Positions 11,605 to 19,835 of a DNA stretch of 39,548 nucleotides are shown one piece after another (position 1 is the first letter of the stretch; every line of letters starts with the position of its first letter). This DNA is from Alphaproteobacteria bacterium bin52 (GTDB lineage Bacteria > Pseudomonadota > Alphaproteobacteria > Thalassobaculales > Thalassobaculaceae). Position numbers and translations under genes: made by a program. Below the pieces are notes generated by a model. It saw only the letters and a list, made by a program, of their open reading frames with translations. It was not told where the DNA came from and made no database searches. The stretch spans positions 1-39,548 of the forward strand of contig MPMT01000043.1 in the NCBI GenBank assembly GCA_002238645.1, written 5' to 3'.

Positions 11605-12831
11605 TCAGGCGTCGTCGCCTGCAACCGGACGCGGACGTTCGAGCAGCAGCCAGACCAGGATTCCGAACACCAGGCCCCAGAAGGGCGCACCGATGTTGAG
11701 CAGGACCACGTCGCTGATGGTCACGATGAACGCGGTGACCGGTCCCAGCAGCGCCCTGCCCGAAAACGCACCGGAAAACGCGCCCGAAAGTACCGGAAGC
11801 ATCGCCAGCCCGCCGAGTACGCCGATGAATGCCTGGGGCAACCCGGACGCCACTGCCGTGGTCAGTGGCGCGAACAGTCCGAACAGGCCGATCAGCACAC
11901 CGAACACGATGCCGCCGGCCCAGCGATGCCCGGCAGGGTGGGTGGTCACGAGGATGCCGTTGACCGGGCCGGTCACGCAGGTGGGAACCGAACCGAAGGC
12001 CCCCATTGCCAGGGTGCCGTATCCGCACGCGGCGGTCAGCGCGTTGACCGGCGGCGCGTGCCCCGCCCTGGTGAGGATCACGAAACCCTGCAGGTTCTGG
12101 ATCGCGATCACCGAGACCAGCAGCGGGGGAACCAGTTCGGCCATCGCGGCCAGGGTGAACTCCGGCCGGTGCACCGACGGCATCGAGATCCAGTCCGACC
12201 GCAGCTCGATATCTGCCATTCCCCCGGTCACGGCGACGGCCGCCGCACCAACCAGGAGCGCCGCCAACACGGGGGGGATGCGCTGGGTCAGCGCCGGAAC
12301 GGCCGAGACCACAAGAAAGGCACCGATAGTGGCGCCTGCAACCACCGGAACATCGATGAAGCCGCTGACCAGGGTCAGGCAGAACGGCAGGAACACGCCG
12401 GCCACCATGCCCATCACCACCGGTAACGGCACCAGTGCGGTCAGGCGCCCGATCAGGCCGGACAGGCCGAGGAACACCATGACCAGGCCGCAGACCAGGT
12501 AGGCGCCGACCGCCTCGGCAAACGAGAGGTGATCCAGTGCCGCAAGCAGCATCGCCGTTCCGGGTATCGACCAGGCCAGTCCGATCGGCTGACGGTACAG
12601 GGCGCTTGCAAGAATGCTGAGCACGCCGCCGAAACCGTAGCCCGCAGCGATCCAGCCGACGGTTTCGTCGGCGGACAGCCCGCTCTCGCGTGCGACGGTC
12701 AGCAGCAGGGCAAGCGGTCCGGTCGTCGCGAACAGGGCGGCCACCGCTCCGGCGGTCACCGTTCGCCGGTCGAGTGCCTCGCGCAAGTCCGGCAGCAGAC
12801 CGGATCGGGAAGGTGGGGTTTCGAGGACCAC
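11605..12831 (-). CDS. BenE-family transporter (benzoate/H+ symporter-like)
   Basis: 408 residues, about twelve hydrophobic segments, very few charged residues. Family pattern: GLAWSIPGTAMLLA near 90, IPPVLAALLVG in the middle, and GYGTLAMGAFGSVPTCVTGPVNGILV in the second half. BenE proteins import benzoate with protons in characterised cases, but many family members have unknown substrates, and no benzoate genes are nearby. GTG 12831 is used; the first transmembrane segment starts about 25 residues later. It lies 39 bases after the aconitase X small subunit on the same strand, so the three genes may be one operon and the substrate may be that of the dehydratase. Confidence 0.82.
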   Translation of the reverse strand: MVLETPPSRSGLLPDLREALDRRTVTAGAVAALFATTGPLALLLTVARESGLSADETVGWIAAGYGFGGVLSILASALYRQPIGLAWSIPGTAMLLAALDHLSFAEAVGAYLVCGLVMVFLGLSGLIGRLTALVPLPVVMGMVAGVFLPFCLTLVSGFIDVPVVAGATIGAFLVVSAVPALTQRIPPVLAALLVGAAAVAVTGGMADIELRSDWISMPSVHRPEFTLAAMAELVPPLLVSVIAIQNLQGFVILTRAGHAPPVNALTAACGYGTLAMGAFGSVPTCVTGPVNGILVTTHPAGHRWAGGIVFGVLIGLFGLFAPLTTAVASGLPQAFIGVLGGLAMLPVLSGAFSGAFSGRALLGPVTAFIVTISDVVLLNIGAPFWGLVFGILVWLLLERPRPVAGDDA

Positions 12832-12870
12832 TGGGCATGCCCGACTGGAGAAAGGGAGGTGGGCGGACGA

Positions 12871-13284
12871 TCAGCTCCGGTTGGTCACCCGAACCAGGCC
12901 GCGGGCCGGGTCCACGACCAGATGGTCGCCGTCACGGACCAGTTCGGTGATGTCGCCCCCGGCAAACCGGTCGCAGAGCGCGAGGTCGGCCAGCGCCGCG
13001 CCCTGGGCCATGATCGCGTTGGCAGTGTTGAACAGGAAGGCCCGCGGACACACCCCGCTCCGCTTCATCGCGTACAGCATCCACGCGGTGGCCACACCAC
13101 CCTTGACCGTGTTCATGACCAGGATCTTGTCACGGTACGATCGTCCGGCGAGGACGTGCCCGGGACGCGAGAAGATCCCCCTTCGGCGATCCAGGTCGTA
13201 GCGGGCGGAGAAGTTGTCGCGCGCGACCAGCGCGTAACCCTCCGCCTTCGGACCGATACCGGTGTGGCAGGCGAGCGTGATCAT
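12871..13284 (-). CDS. Aconitase X swivel domain protein (small subunit, DUF126)
   Basis: 137 residues matching the swivelling small subunit of two-chain aconitase X enzymes. Recognisable parts are the central glycine/serine loop FSRPGHVLAGRSYRDKILVMN and VKGGVATAWMLYA, followed by GDHLVVDPARGLVRV at the C-terminus. It pairs with the large subunit just upstream; the stop and start share one base (TGATG), so translation is coupled. ATG 13284 rather than an in-frame upstream start follows from that overlap. The serine in the S-R-P-G region is expected to reach the active site, as in aconitase domain 4. Confidence 0.85.
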   Translation of the reverse strand: MITLACHTGIGPKAEGYALVARDNFSARYDLDRRRGIFSRPGHVLAGRSYRDKILVMNTVKGGVATAWMLYAMKRSGVCPRAFLFNTANAIMAQGAALADLALCDRFAGGDITELVRDGDHLVVDPARGLVRVTNRS

Positions 13285-14519
13285 CAGCGGATCTCCCCGG
13301 CAACGGCGGACGCCACGCATTGCTCCATGCTGGCCAGTGCCGGCTCATACCCGTATCCGCCCAGGATATTGACGATCTTCGCCGAGTTGCTGAGCAGGCG
13401 CTTCCAGCCGTTGGCCTCGCCGATCTCGCGGGCGAACTGGTTGTAGAAGCAGGTCCCCTGCAGGACCATTCCGCCGGATGCCTCGATCGTGTTCACGAAC
13501 CCGTGACGCACGGCGTCCGGGTAGACCTGCGGCGAGGTGCACACGATGAGCGACACCGCCATCGTCCTGCCCCGGCACAGCGCTGCAACCTGCTGCATCT
13601 CGACGATGGAGAGCTGGGGTGCGGCAAACACCACCACGTCGACCTTCTCGCCGGTTGCCCCGAACCGCGAGCGCAGGGCGTTCATCATCCCGGCGCTCAC
13701 AGTCTCCGGCTCGAGCCGGTCGCCGCCGACATCCGACAGTCGCCGCGCCTCCGGCGTGATCCCGACCAGATGGAACAACGGCGTGGACCCGTAGCTCGCC
13801 ATCGCCGCGCCCAGGTGCTTCAGCTGGTCGGAGTTCGGGACCATTTCCAGTCCCTCGATCACCGGAACCTGCCAGTACGACCCGGCCCTTTCGCCCACGA
13901 CAGCGCCGAGCACGCCCCAGTCGGTCAGTTCGCGCGGCTGCTCGGCCACGACGAACCGCCGCGTCGCCCTGCGGTTCTCGTCAAGGTGCAGTCCGTACCT
14001 GGGGGTCCGGCCGGTCAGGCTGGCGGCAAGCGCCGACGGACCACCCTCGAAGTTCGACCGCGCACCGCAGACCGAGTTGCTGTAGATCACGACACCGGTG
14101 TCACCATAGGCAACATGCTCGCCCATGACCGGCGGCATGATGGTCTGGTAGTTGACGCAGGTGTTGGTCATCAGGATGCCCATCCCGGTGCAGGCGGCGA
14201 TGATGCGCCGCTCGAGTCCGGCCATCTCCTCGGTCTGTCCGAGCGGGTGGTAGGAGGCGAGATCGACACCGCGCGGATCGGTGATCGTGGGGACCCTGAC
14301 CCGCGCGCCGTACCGGGCCAGGTCCTCCATGAACTGCGCACCGGCCTCGCCGACCGCCTCGGGATCGGCCATCATGTGCGCTTGGCTCACCGCAACCAGG
14401 TCGGGGGCATCGAACATCCGTCCCACCTGGAGCTGGTGATTGATCGCCCAGGACAACGGCCACCCCATCTCGCCGGCCTGCATGGCCAGTTCTTCCCCGG
14501 TCAGGGCGATTTCCGCCAT
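13284..14519 (-). CDS. Aconitase X catalytic domain protein (large subunit, DUF521)
   Basis: 411 residues, the AcnX catalytic chain. Conserved blocks: TNTCVNYQ (Cys121), YSNSVCGARSNFEGGPSALAAALTG-like region at 146-170, FHLVGITPEA at 249-258, then Cys327 (IVCTSP) and Cys357 (QGTCFY), the likely iron-sulfur or iron ligands. Known family activities are cis-3-hydroxy-L-proline dehydratase in bacteria and mevalonate-5-phosphate dehydratase in archaea. The block that often reads GCPH or GSPH is AAPQ here (299-302), so neither activity can be assigned. It is coupled to the small subunit and followed by a BenE-like transporter. Confidence 0.87.
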   Translation of the reverse strand: MAEIALTGEELAMQAGEMGWPLSWAINHQLQVGRMFDAPDLVAVSQAHMMADPEAVGEAGAQFMEDLARYGARVRVPTITDPRGVDLASYHPLGQTEEMAGLERRIIAACTGMGILMTNTCVNYQTIMPPVMGEHVAYGDTGVVIYSNSVCGARSNFEGGPSALAASLTGRTPRYGLHLDENRRATRRFVVAEQPRELTDWGVLGAVVGERAGSYWQVPVIEGLEMVPNSDQLKHLGAAMASYGSTPLFHLVGITPEARRLSDVGGDRLEPETVSAGMMNALRSRFGATGEKVDVVVFAAPQLSIVEMQQVAALCRGRTMAVSLIVCTSPQVYPDAVRHGFVNTIEASGGMVLQGTCFYNQFAREIGEANGWKRLLSNSAKIVNILGGYGYEPALASMEQCVASAVAGEIR

Positions 14520-14637
14520 GTCCCTCCCCCGCGGCGCCCGCGCCGGCGGACACGATAGGCCCGCCCGTCGGCGACAGGCAACCGGCCCGCGGTGGACTGG
14601 CAGCGGGCTGGAGGGCGTGCTAGCCTGAACGGACCGG

Positions 14638-14711
14638 GCGGGTGTAATTCAACGGTAGAATGCCAGCTTCCCAAGCTGGATATGGGGGTTCGATTCCCCT
14701 CACCCGCTCCA
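14638..14711 (+). tRNA. tRNA-Gly (anticodon CCC)
   Basis: A 74-base cloverleaf: acceptor GCGGGTG pairs with CACCCGC, the anticodon stem is CCAGC/GCTGG with the loop TTCCCAA, and the T loop is GGTTCGATTCC. The discriminator T is followed by an encoded CCA (14709-14711). The anticodon CCC reads GGG glycine codons. I saw no repeat of its 3' end elsewhere in the window, so it gives no sign of being an island attachment site here. Confidence 0.95.
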
Positions 14712-14940
14712 CGAATTGCGGCGGCCGCCACAGGAACCGACCGGGTTCGATGCTCCGGGTGTTGCAAAATGCGGCGCTTCGGAGTAGGTCACGCACTCTG
14801 ACCTACACGCCATACTCGTTACTTCCCGTACCGTCGACGGTTCCCGGGCGGGCATTCATGCCATCGCGGTTCGCGGTCGATTCCTGCGGATCGCGGACGA
14901 TCCACCCGGTGCATCGCCATTCAACCAACTGGAGATCAAT

Positions 14941-15513
14941 ATGAGTGACACGCCGCTCGCTGGAAAAGTCATTGCCCTGATGGTCGCCAACGGATTCGAC
15001 GAGATCGATTTCACCGGCGCCCAGAAGCGCCTGATCAAGCTCGGGGCAACCATCAGGGTCGTTTCCCGTGCCAACGGCCTGGTTCACGGCTGGTACGACG
15101 ACAGCTGGGGCCACTTCTTCCCGGTGGATGTCGACCTCGTCGACACTCTCGCGATCGATTACGACGGCCTGATGATACCCGGCGGGCAGCGCAGCGTGGA
15201 GAAAATGGCGGAAGATCCGCATTCCCTCAGGGTCCTGAAGGCATTCATGCGTGCCAGCATGCCGGTTGCGCTGATCGGAGATGCTGTCGGTCTCCTTGTC
15301 CTGGCCGAGAGTGCGGCCGGTCGCACGGTGACCGGTACCGCGTCCCTGGAGGAAATCATGACTACGTCGGAAGCGACGTGGCAGCAGGAACCGGTCGTGA
15401 CCGACACGGCCCTGGTGACCGGTGCGGGCTCGGAGAGTGCGGGTGCGGCGATTGACGCCTTTGCAGGACTCGTGGCCGCCTACCGGCGGGAAGACGACCA
15501 CCTCGCTGCCTGA
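14941..15513 (+). CDS. DJ-1/PfpI family protein lacking the nucleophilic cysteine
   Basis: 190 residues with the class I glutamine amidotransferase-like fold of DJ-1/PfpI. It starts GKVIALMVANGFDEIDFTGAQKRL, has YDGLMIPGGQRSVEKMAEDP in the middle and PVALIGDAVGLLVLAES at the nucleophile elbow. In active relatives that elbow reads ICHGP with the Cys as nucleophile; here it is IGDAV, and the protein contains no Cys at all. A protease, glyoxalase or deglycase function through Cys is therefore excluded; a structural or regulatory role is possible. GGAG lies 7 bases before the ATG. It stands alone between the tRNA and DUF1289 genes. Confidence 0.8.
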   Translation: MSDTPLAGKVIALMVANGFDEIDFTGAQKRLIKLGATIRVVSRANGLVHGWYDDSWGHFFPVDVDLVDTLAIDYDGLMIPGGQRSVEKMAEDPHSLRVLKAFMRASMPVALIGDAVGLLVLAESAAGRTVTGTASLEEIMTTSEATWQQEPVVTDTALVTGAGSESAGAAIDAFAGLVAAYRREDDHLAA

Positions 15514-15592
15514 AGGGTCGATTTTCCTCTTGCTCTCAAGGCGTTGACACGCCATGTGTGGGCGTCCGTACCGGTTCTGGGACACGGAGCTC

Positions 15593-15829
15593 ATGGAGCA
15601 GGATTTTCCGATTATTTCACCGTGTGTCGGCGTCTGCCAGATCAATGCCCAGACCGGGTACTGTCTCGGGTGCTGGCGCACGCTGAAGGAAGTGGCCCGC
15701 TGGTCCCGGTTCTCGGACCAGGAAAAGCGCGACGTGCTTGACGAGCTGCACAAGCGGCGCGGCGATGCGGCGCCGCGTGCGCGGCGCGTCACCCGCCGCC
15801 GGGCCCGGCGGACGGCATCGGCCAAATGA
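15593..15829 (+). CDS. DUF1289 domain-containing protein
   Basis: 78 residues. The DUF1289 core is clear: SPCVGVCQINAQTGYCLGCWRTLKEVARW, with four cysteines arranged as C-x3-C and C-x2-C, probably binding a metal. The C-terminal 25 residues are arginine-rich and likely disordered. Function in the family is unknown. ATG 15593 is preferred to an in-frame ATG at 15554, because the conserved region follows it directly and GGAG lies just upstream, though the spacing is short. Confidence 0.85.
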   Translation: MEQDFPIISPCVGVCQINAQTGYCLGCWRTLKEVARWSRFSDQEKRDVLDELHKRRGDAAPRARRVTRRRARRTASAK

Positions 15830-15878
15830 CCCGTCGCAACGCCTTGACCGCCTGCTCCGAGGTGCCAGGAGCCGGCCC

Positions 15879-16301
15879 ATGAACCGGCCGGTTGTTGTTC
15901 CCCGGCCCGAAGCCGTGGACAACGGCCACCCCGACCACTTCACACGCCGTGACGGCATGACATTTGCAGGTACTCACCTGATCATCGATCTGTGGGGTGC
16001 GTCGAATCTCGACGACGTGGAACATGTCCGGCACACGTTGATCCGGGCCGTGGATGCGTCCGGCGCGACCATACTGCATCTGCATCTGCACCGATTTTCG
16101 CCCGAAGGCGGCGTGTCGGGGATCGCCGTCCTGGCCGAGTCGCACATCAGCATCCACACCTGGCCGGAACGACGCTATGCCGCGCTCGATGTGTTCATGT
16201 GCGGCGACACCGACCCGCACCGGGCAATCCCGGTGCTCACGGCAGCCTTCAGTCCCGAATCCGTCCAGGTCGGGGACCATCGCCGCGGGATCGTCACGTG
16301 A
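15879..16301 (+). CDS. speD: S-adenosylmethionine decarboxylase proenzyme
   Basis: 140 residues, prokaryotic class 1B length. The autocleavage site is in LAESHISIHTWPE: chain cleavage before Ser88 would make the pyruvoyl group. Cys108 in DVFMCGD is the expected active-site cysteine, and HLIIDLWGASNLDD is the family start. The product, decarboxylated SAM, donates aminopropyl groups to the next gene's product. ATG 15879 has AGGA nine bases before it. Its stop overlaps the speE start as GTGA. A 20-residue N-terminal extension before the core is longer than in short homologues. Confidence 0.95.
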   Translation: MNRPVVVPRPEAVDNGHPDHFTRRDGMTFAGTHLIIDLWGASNLDDVEHVRHTLIRAVDASGATILHLHLHRFSPEGGVSGIAVLAESHISIHTWPERRYAALDVFMCGDTDPHRAIPVLTAAFSPESVQVGDHRRGIVT

Positions 16302-17146
16302 CCGAGTGGTTCGAGGAGGCACTGCACCCGGGACTGACCCAGGGGCTGTCCATGGACCGGGTCCTGTTCCGCTCCTCAACCGGTCAGCAGGAGCTGCTGA
16401 TCTTCGAGAACAGGCTGTTCGGACGGGTCCTCGCGCTCGATGGCATCGTCCAGACCACCGAGGGCGACGAGTTCATCTACCACGAGATGCTGACCCACGT
16501 GCCGATTCTCGGCCACGGCAACGCCTCGCGCGTGCTCGTCATCGGTGGTGGCGACGGTGGAACGGCACGCGAGGTGCTCCGGCACCGCAGCGTCGAGGCA
16601 CTGACCATGGTCGAGATCGATCGGGAGGTCGTCGACCTGTGCGCCACCTGGATGCCGTCCCTCGCTGATGGCGCCCTGTCGGACCCGCGCCTTGAGCTGG
16701 TCATCGCCGACGGCGCGCGTTTCGTGGCCGAAACTTCCCGGAGCTGGGACGTCATCATCATCGATTCCACCGACCCGGTCGGCCCCGGGGAGGTCCTGTT
16801 CTCCGAGGCGTTTTACCGCGCCTGCCGGGACCGGCTGGCGCCGGGCGGGGTGCTGGTGACCCAGAACGGGGTTCCGCACGTGCAGGCCGAGGAGCTGACC
16901 GGCAGTTACCGGCGGCTCGGTCCCTCGTTCGCCGACGTCTGGTTCTACCTCGCCCCGGTGCCCACCTACCAGGGCGGACACATGGCCTTCGGCTGGGCCA
17001 GTGACACCGTGGCGCTGCGCCGGACCGGCGTGGCCGAACTGACCCGGCGGTTCGAACACGCGGGGTTCGGGACCCGCTACTACACCCCGGAAGTCCACGC
17101 GGCGGCCTTCGCGCTGCCCGCCAGCGTCCTCGCCCTGATGGCGTGA
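16298..17146 (+). CDS. speE: Spermidine synthase (polyamine aminopropyltransferase)
   Basis: 282 residues. An N-terminal beta domain (TEWFEEALHPG, LDGIVQTTEGDEFIYHEML) precedes a Rossmann methyltransferase-like domain with VLVIGGGDGGTAREVL, MVEIDREVV and the catalytic-loop pattern IIIDSTDPVGPGEVLFS. It transfers the aminopropyl group from decarboxylated SAM to putrescine. The GTG at 16298 overlaps the speD stop, so the two enzymes are made together. YYTPEVHAAAFALP near the end is the usual family terminus. No decay is seen, although the accessory island begins directly after its stop. Confidence 0.96.
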   Translation: MTEWFEEALHPGLTQGLSMDRVLFRSSTGQQELLIFENRLFGRVLALDGIVQTTEGDEFIYHEMLTHVPILGHGNASRVLVIGGGDGGTAREVLRHRSVEALTMVEIDREVVDLCATWMPSLADGALSDPRLELVIADGARFVAETSRSWDVIIIDSTDPVGPGEVLFSEAFYRACRDRLAPGGVLVTQNGVPHVQAEELTGSYRRLGPSFADVWFYLAPVPTYQGGHMAFGWASDTVALRRTGVAELTRRFEHAGFGTRYYTPEVHAAAFALPASVLALMA

Positions 17147-17207
17147 TCCCGGCCGGCAGCTCGGACGCCGCGTGTGATGCCGCCGTCAACACGCAGGTTC
17201 TGGTCAG

Positions 17208-17474
17208 TCATGTAACCGGATCGAGGGCCGCCTCCAGATCGACGAAGACGGCCGCGAACTCTCCCGTTTCGGCCAGACGGTGCCGCAGCTTCCACACCAC
17301 GCTCGTCTTGCCCACCCGACGCTGCACGGCCAGCAGTGTGTGAGTTCCTTCCCGCACCCGCTCTTCCAGCGCTTCCAGCTCCGTCTCGCGGTCGAAGAAG
17401 TTCTCTCCGTCGACCCAGCTACTGCCCCCCTTCGCATCACGCCACTTTCCAGCGAACCGTCTATGGACGCCCCG
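17208..17474 (-). pseudogene. AAA-type ATPase, N-terminal fragment
   Basis: An open minus-strand stretch of 88 codons with no start codon and a TGA at 17208-17210. It reads FAGKWRDAKGGSSWVDGENF, FFDRETELEALEERVREGTH, then QRRVGKTSVVWKLRHRL, a Walker A-like RRVGKTS motif, and FAAVFVDLEA. This is the start of a STAND/AAA-type ATPase of several hundred residues; everything after the P-loop region is gone and the 5' end lacks a start codon. It is a relic at the left edge of the accessory island. Confidence 0.7.
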
Positions 17475-17548
17475 TCAGATGCAAGCACAGTTTCAGTCGG
17501 GCTCAGTGTGTGCGGTCAGGTGCTGTCGTCTATCCGGCCTTCGTCAAC

Positions 17549-18224
17549 ATGCTCGACGCCCAGGTCCGCCGCCTCGACCGCGCCGTCGACCGGCTCAGCC
17601 CGGAGCTGCGCGACCTCCAGCGCGCGCAGGACGGCACCGAGATCAAGTCGCGCGAGCTGGAGCCGGTCACCGACCGTGCGCGGAACCTCGGCGACCGCCG
17701 CGACGCCTTCGAGAAGATGTGCGACGCCGTGGCCGAGCAGTACCGCAGCGAGACCTGGCGGCCCCGGCACGGCAGCCAGGTCTCGCAGACCGGCAAGCTG
17801 ACCTCGGCGGCCATCGACGCCCGCGACTTCATCCGTGCGAGGAAGGACCGTGAGACGACGGCCCACCTGCCCGAGGGAACCCTGGTCGCCATCGACGGCG
17901 GCAAGGACGTCGCCGACCCGGCGGCGGTGATCGCGCGCCTCGACACGGCGAAGGCAAAGTGCGCCGACATCGTCCTCGCGCACGGCGGCGGCCCCGGCGT
18001 CCAGAGGATCGCGGCGCGCGCTGGGCCGAGCGCAACGGCGTCCACCAGGTCGTCTGCAAGCCCGACTGGAACGCGCACGGTCGCGCTGCCCCGTTCCGCC
18101 GCAACGAGGAGCTGCTGAACCTCCTGCCCAGGGGCGTCATCGCCTTCCCGGCTCCGGCATCACCGACAACCTCGTTGACCGCGCCCGGGAACTCGGCATC
18201 CCGGTCCACCGCTGCAACGCGTAG
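17549..18224 (+). pseudogene. DUF2493 (SLOG-type) protein, pseudogene with two frameshifts
   Basis: Pieces of one plasmid/ICE-type DUF2493 protein occur in three frames in order. Frame one, from ATG 17549, reads NMLDAQVRRLDRAVDRL through GTLVAIDGGKDV to LAHGGGPGVQRIAAR. After a one-base shift near 18020 it continues WAERNGVHQVVCKPDW and AAPFRRNEELLNLLP. A second shift near 18152 leads to GSGITDNLVDRARELGIPVH and a TAG at 18222-18224. The SLOG nucleotide-binding core (IDGG, HGGGPG, GSGITD) is recognisable. The usual first hundred or so residues are missing. Function of intact members is unknown, but they are common on mobile elements. Confidence 0.75.
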
Positions 18225-18613
18225 GCCGCAGCGCATCGCGGGCCGCGTCGTCATCCCCGGCAACGGGCGGTGGCGGCGCGGCCCGTTTTCGCGTGCGCAC
18301 GTCGGTGGCGCGGCAACGCCCATCCTCGCGCTCGCAAGCTCGCGCATCGCCCGGCGCGCGACCTCCGGCACTCGTGCCGATCTTCGTGTCGGCGCTCCCG
18401 CCGAGCCCGCCGTCGCTGCGCTCGACACTCCGTCGCATCGTAGTGTCCGCACCAGCCGCCACTCAATCGCCGTGGCGGCTCCGATCCGCCGCTCTCGCCG
18501 GCGACGATTCCCCCACAAAAATCGCTGCACGATTTGGTGCCTTCCACGCCCGGAGGGCGCTGTCTCGTCACACACCGGAACGCAGCAGGCTGCAAGGGTG
18601 CGGCATGCGCAGA

Positions 18614-18644
18614 CTGGCGTACTCTGGCGCCGCCTGGCGTACTC
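18614..18644. repeat. Direct repeat CTGGCGTACTC, two copies
   Basis: The 11-mer CTGGCGTACTC occurs at 18614-18624 and again at 18634-18644, a 20-base period. The intervening nine bases, TGGCGCCGC, are themselves nearly palindromic around GGCGCC. Spacing close to two helical turns would suit a protein bound to one DNA face, an iteron or mobilisation-protein site. That role is inference. Confidence 0.5.
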
Positions 18645-18703
18645 ATGGGAGGCCAAAACCCTCCAGGCGCAACGCGGAACGAGCGTATGCTTTCGCGACG
18701 ACA

Positions 18704-18821
18704 CGGATTGTCGTAGCCGGTGCAGCTCAGGCGTCGCTTGCCCGTCGAAAGCACCGATCGGTGCCCCCGGTTGCCAGGCGTATGACGACGTAATACGCCC
18801 GGTAGGCGGATTGTCGTCGCC
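18704..18821. repeat. Direct repeat of a 15-mer, two copies 103 bases apart
   Basis: CGGATTGTCGTAGCC at 18704-18718 and CGGATTGTCGTCGCC at 18807-18821 differ at one position. Each right half (TGTCGT) is paired with an upstream ACGAC or GACGAC, so each copy can form a stem. They lie between the DUF2493 relic and the ribbon-helix-helix gene. Confidence 0.5.
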
Positions 18822-19037
18822 CTAACACGCTTCGAACACACCCTGTCGGGGCTCGTATCCGTGTGGCGGACGCGGGCCGACAGGCGCCCGGCGGTAGTCC
18901 CGGCGCGGAAGTTGCCGGAGCTTCCGACAGCCCCGCAGGCGCCTGGACCCCGACCGGGACCGGACCGCCGGCGTACCGTTTCCGGGCGAGGAATTGGCCG
19001 GAGGCGACCCCTGGATGGACCTGGAGCGCGCAGAATA

Positions 19038-19424
19038 ATGCCCCGAAGCGACCGGAAGAGGTCCGGAACCGGAAGCAAACCGAACCGGAAGCGGTGCGAT
19101 GCGCGCAAGCCGCGCTCCATCCGCTTCGCCGATTCCGAGTGGAAACTCGTCGAACGGGCCGCCGCACGGCACGGCATTCCGGCCGGCGAGGTGGTCCGTG
19201 CGGGCGCGCTCGCCCTCGCCGAGGACCGCCTCGGCGAGCCGCCGCCGGCGACCCTGTCGAAGGGACACGCCGCGCTCGTCGAGGCGACCTACCGCCTGGT
19301 CTACGTGATGGCCACGCTCAGACGGGAGGATCTGCTCGACGCCGGGCGCGAAAACGAGCTTTGCGACCTCATCGCCGAGGCCCGCAGGACGATGACCGAG
19401 ACGATGGAAGAGAGCGCGTCATGA
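19038..19424 (+). CDS. Ribbon-helix-helix protein, mobilisation/MobC-like
   Basis: 128 residues. A basic N-terminus (MPRSDRKRSGTGSKPNRKR) leads into RSIRFADSEWKLVERAAARHGIPAGEVVRAGAL, a beta strand plus two helices in the style of plasmid mobilisation accessory or CopG-type proteins, then a helical tail. Such proteins bind the origin of transfer and help a relaxase. ATG 19038 is chosen; the frame is open further upstream but without coding character. The last codons overlap an ATG (ATGA at 19421) of a second frame that begins MKEFGARN and then degenerates, so a downstream partner, possibly the relaxase, seems to have been cut off. Confidence 0.6.
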   Translation: MPRSDRKRSGTGSKPNRKRCDARKPRSIRFADSEWKLVERAAARHGIPAGEVVRAGALALAEDRLGEPPPATLSKGHAALVEATYRLVYVMATLRREDLLDAGRENELCDLIAEARRTMTETMEESAS

Positions 19425-19516
19425 AGGAATTCGGCGCCCGCAACGTGTGCGCACCGCGACTCTCATGCCTTCCGGTCCACAGGTGTTGCGCCCGCCGGGG
19501 CCGCCCGGTTCGACAT

Positions 19517-19835
19517 TCAGATCGCGACCTCGATGCACTCGCCCGGCCCGATCCGCTCGATCGCGTCCGCGAACCGCTCGACGCGCGCCTCGATCCGCGG
19601 CCAGGACGTGGACATCAGGACCAGCACCCGACAGCCGCCGCGCGGCGAGATTCTGTTGGTGGCGCAGGCTCTGGTCCGTCGTCACCAGAACATCGAAGCC
19701 CTCCGCCTCGGCGCGATCGAGCAGCGCGCTGTTGCGCAGGTCCGACCATCCGCGCTCGTAAGCGGTCTCCACGCAATGGTCCGGCAGGCGCCTGCGCAGC
19801 GGAACCGGCGTGCCCTGATTGAACAGCACCCTCAT
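19517..19835 (-). pseudogene. DUF5615 PIN-like toxin, frameshifted
   Basis: The ATG at 19835 opens MRVLFNQGTPVPLRRRLP, followed by YERGWSDLRNSALLDRAEAEGFDVLVTTDQSL, the acidic residues typical of DUF5615/PIN-like toxins. After QNLAARRLS the frame goes wrong; shifting by one base near 19632 recovers VLVLMSTSWPRIEARVERFADAIERI and a TGA at 19517-19519, the expected family C-terminus. One extra G in a GGG run explains the break. The toxin, a presumed ribonuclease, is probably inactive unless the shift is a sequencing error. It is coupled (ATGA) to the DUF433 gene. Confidence 0.7.

Larger units (their letters stand above)
18225..19037. other. Gene-free, repeat-rich stretch of the accessory island
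   Basis: No convincing gene in either strand across 813 bases, although several open frames cross it; none gives a recognisable protein. It contains two pairs of direct repeats (18614-18644 and 18704-18821), a small hairpin ACGACA-CGGAT-TGTCGT at 18698-18714, and a GACGAC/GTCGTC inverted pair flanking 18785-18818. It sits immediately upstream of a mobilisation-type ribbon-helix-helix gene, where an origin of transfer could lie, but I recognise no known nic site. Confidence 0.5.

Noticed and set aside
14638..17150. tRNA-Gly as the attachment site of the accessory island
   Set aside because: The island begins 2.4 kb away with intact genes between, and I found no copy of the tRNA 3' end at its borders.
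18804..18830. Integron attC-like site at GCCCTAACACGC
   Set aside because: The R-box pattern does not fit (first base of the 7-mer is wrong) and there is no integrase or cassette array.
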